DNA from: Pseudomonas sp.
GTDB taxonomy: Bacteria > Pseudomonadota > Gammaproteobacteria > Pseudomonadales > Pseudomonadaceae
NCBI RefSeq assembly: GCF_030147005.1
Contig: NZ_JASLAW010000204.1
Location: 1-34,102 of the forward strand
Direction of reading: 5' to 3'
Length of the DNA: 34,102 nucleotides
Under the pieces are notes generated by a model. It did no database searches. It was not told where the DNA came from and saw nothing but the letters and a program-made list of their open reading frames with translations. Position 1 is the first letter of the stretch. Every line of letters starts with the position of its first letter. A program made the position numbers and the translations under genes. Of this stretch, positions 32,865 through 34,102 are shown piece by piece.

Positions 32865-33887
32865 ATGTCCCGCACGATTCGTTTTCACAAGTTTGGTCCG
32901 GCCGAGGTGCTCAAATGCGAAGAGCATGCAGCCGCGCAGCCCGCACCGGGCGAAGTGCAGGTGCGTGTCGACGCGATTGGTATCAGCTGGTACGACATTC
33001 TGTGGCGCCAGAACCTGGCGTCGTCCCATGCACGCCTGCCGTCCGGCCTTGGTCATGAAATGGCCGGCGTCGTGGTTGCCCTGGGCGACGGTGTGGACGA
33101 CTTGGCGGTGGGCGATAAGGTCGCCAGTTTTCCAGCCGAAAGCCCTAATGATTATCCGGTGTACGGCGAGCAGATCATTTTGCCGCGTTCGGCCCTGACC
33201 CGTTACCCGGACGTCTTGAGCCCCATTGAAGCCAGTGTGCATTACACGCCGCTGTTGATTGCCTACTTTGCCTACATGGACCTGGCGCGGGTCAAACCTG
33301 GGCAGTTCGCGCTGGTGACCGATGCCAGCCACTGTTCGGGCCCTTCCTTCGTGCAACTGGGCAAGGCTCTGGGGGTGCGCGTGATTGCCGCGACCAAAGA
33401 CAGCGCGGAGCGTGAGTACCTGCTGTCCCTGGGTGCGGAAAAAGTTATCGTCACCGAAGAGCAGGACCTGCTCATGCAAATCAACAAAATCACCGGCGAC
33501 CGCGGCGTCGATGTGGTGTTCGACGGCCTGGGCGGACCGCAGATGTCGTTGCTCGGTGATGTGCTGGCGCCGCGTGGCAGTTTGGTGTTGTACGGTCTGC
33601 AAGGCGGTAACCAGACACCGTTTCCGGCCTGCGCCGCGTTCCAGAAGAACATTCAGTTCTTCGTGCATTGCATCGGCAACTTCACCGGCAAGCCTGAGTT
33701 GGGCATCATTCAGGACCAGGTTGCGTTGCAGCGTGCCTTGCGTGATATCAACCAACTGACGGCCGACCGTGTGCTGGTTCCGTTGAAAACTACGGTGTTT
33801 CCTTTCAGTCAATTCGTCGAAGCCCACCGCTACATGGACGAATGCCCGTGCCGCGAGCGGGTTGCGTTGCAGGTTGAAGCTGTTTGA
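32865..33887 (+). CDS. MDR-superfamily NAD(P)H-dependent alcohol/quinone oxidoreductase
   Basis: 340 residues from ATG 32865. The N-terminal GroES-like domain has PGEVQVRVDAIGISWYDILWRQ and GHEMAGVVVALGDGV; the catalytic-zinc cysteine usual near residue 38 is absent, so it is likely a zinc-free quinone-reductase-like enzyme. The cofactor-binding Rossmann part has SHCSGPSFVQLGKALGVRVIAAT and GVDVVFDGLGGPQMSLLG. It probably reduces a small carbonyl or quinone with NADPH. It is divergent from the LysR gene, which is its likely regulator. An upstream frame from 32790 lacks a ribosome-binding site. Confidence 0.9.
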   Translation: MSRTIRFHKFGPAEVLKCEEHAAAQPAPGEVQVRVDAIGISWYDILWRQNLASSHARLPSGLGHEMAGVVVALGDGVDDLAVGDKVASFPAESPNDYPVYGEQIILPRSALTRYPDVLSPIEASVHYTPLLIAYFAYMDLARVKPGQFALVTDASHCSGPSFVQLGKALGVRVIAATKDSAEREYLLSLGAEKVIVTEEQDLLMQINKITGDRGVDVVFDGLGGPQMSLLGDVLAPRGSLVLYGLQGGNQTPFPACAAFQKNIQFFVHCIGNFTGKPELGIIQDQVALQRALRDINQLTADRVLVPLKTTVFPFSQFVEAHRYMDECPCRERVALQVEAV

Positions 33888-33893
33888 GCTGTA

Positions 33894-33917
33894 GGAGTAT
33901 TCGCAAATGAATACTCC
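33894..33917 (+). terminator. Hairpin after the oxidoreductase gene
   Basis: Perfect 9-bp stem (GGAGTATTC at 33894-33902 with GAATACTCC at 33909-33917) and a 6-nt loop, starting 7 bp past the stop codon. No T-run follows, so it is a candidate terminator only. The remaining ~185 bp of the window hold no gene I can see. Confidence 0.5.
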
Positions 33918-34102
33918 AGTGTCTGCGCGCATAGGGCAGATGCGCCATTTGTCAGGGCTTAACCCGCGCCAGGGTTGAGCCACTCCGGCGGCGATACGCC
34001 CCGCAAACAATACCTTTGGCCCTTACGCCGCCCTGAAATCCAGCGCGGCGCTGTCGTGTGGGCGCTGCAGAAGTTCGCGCTGCGGATCATCTGAACTGCT
34101 TT

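Overview
The window reads as a chromosomal piece of a fluorescent Pseudomonas, probably of the P. fluorescens complex. The reasons are high GC codon use, a lipopeptide-type nodT-luxR-NRPS-macAB arrangement, a MexHI-OpmD-like RND operon, and many LysR, GntR and ABC-transporter genes of pseudomonad type. This placement is inference from gene content; no marker gene is present.

Region 1 (1-6276) is the wreck of a cyclic-lipopeptide locus. A NodT/OprM-type outer-membrane lipoprotein and a LuxR-family regulator lie on the minus strand. On the plus strand, only the first ~257 codons of a starter condensation domain (first NRPS gene) survive. They join out of frame, near 3556-3562, to the last ~250 codons of macA, followed by an intact macB. 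The arrangement implies one large deletion that removed nearly all of the synthetase genes and the 5' third of macA.

Region 2 (6551-22382) looks like a complete export-plus-biosynthesis locus for a 7-azapteridine of the toxoflavin family, or a derivative such as a pyrazolotriazine. An operon of a small membrane protein, an RND adaptor, an RND pump and an outer-membrane factor has the same four-part make-up as toxFGHI. A nitroreductase and a cysteine-rich, probably Fe-S-sensing, regulator follow on the minus strand. Divergent from the regulator is a tightly packed operon: methyltransferase, two-part VOC protein, FGE-like protein (ToxD type), GTP cyclohydrolase II (ToxB type), WD40 protein (ToxC type), second methyltransferase, and RibD-like deaminase/reductase (ToxE type). 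A third methyltransferase (best ToxA candidate) converges on it across a strong terminator hairpin. Three methyltransferases plus a VOC fusion are more tailoring than plain toxoflavin needs, so the product may be a variant.

Region 3 (22383-31626) looks like a catabolic locus for an acidic sugar or oligosaccharide. It has an enolase-superfamily dehydratase, a complete peptide/nickel-type ABC importer (binding protein, two permeases, two ATPases), a KdgM-like outer-membrane channel, and two divergent FadR-type GntR regulators. A perfect 18-bp palindrome and a second half-like copy precede the dehydratase and are the likely operator.

Region 4 (31682-34102) holds a LysR regulator divergent from an MDR-family NAD(P)H-dependent oxidoreductase, then a hairpin and about 180 bp with no gene seen. 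I saw no tRNA, rRNA, CRISPR array or intact insertion sequence.
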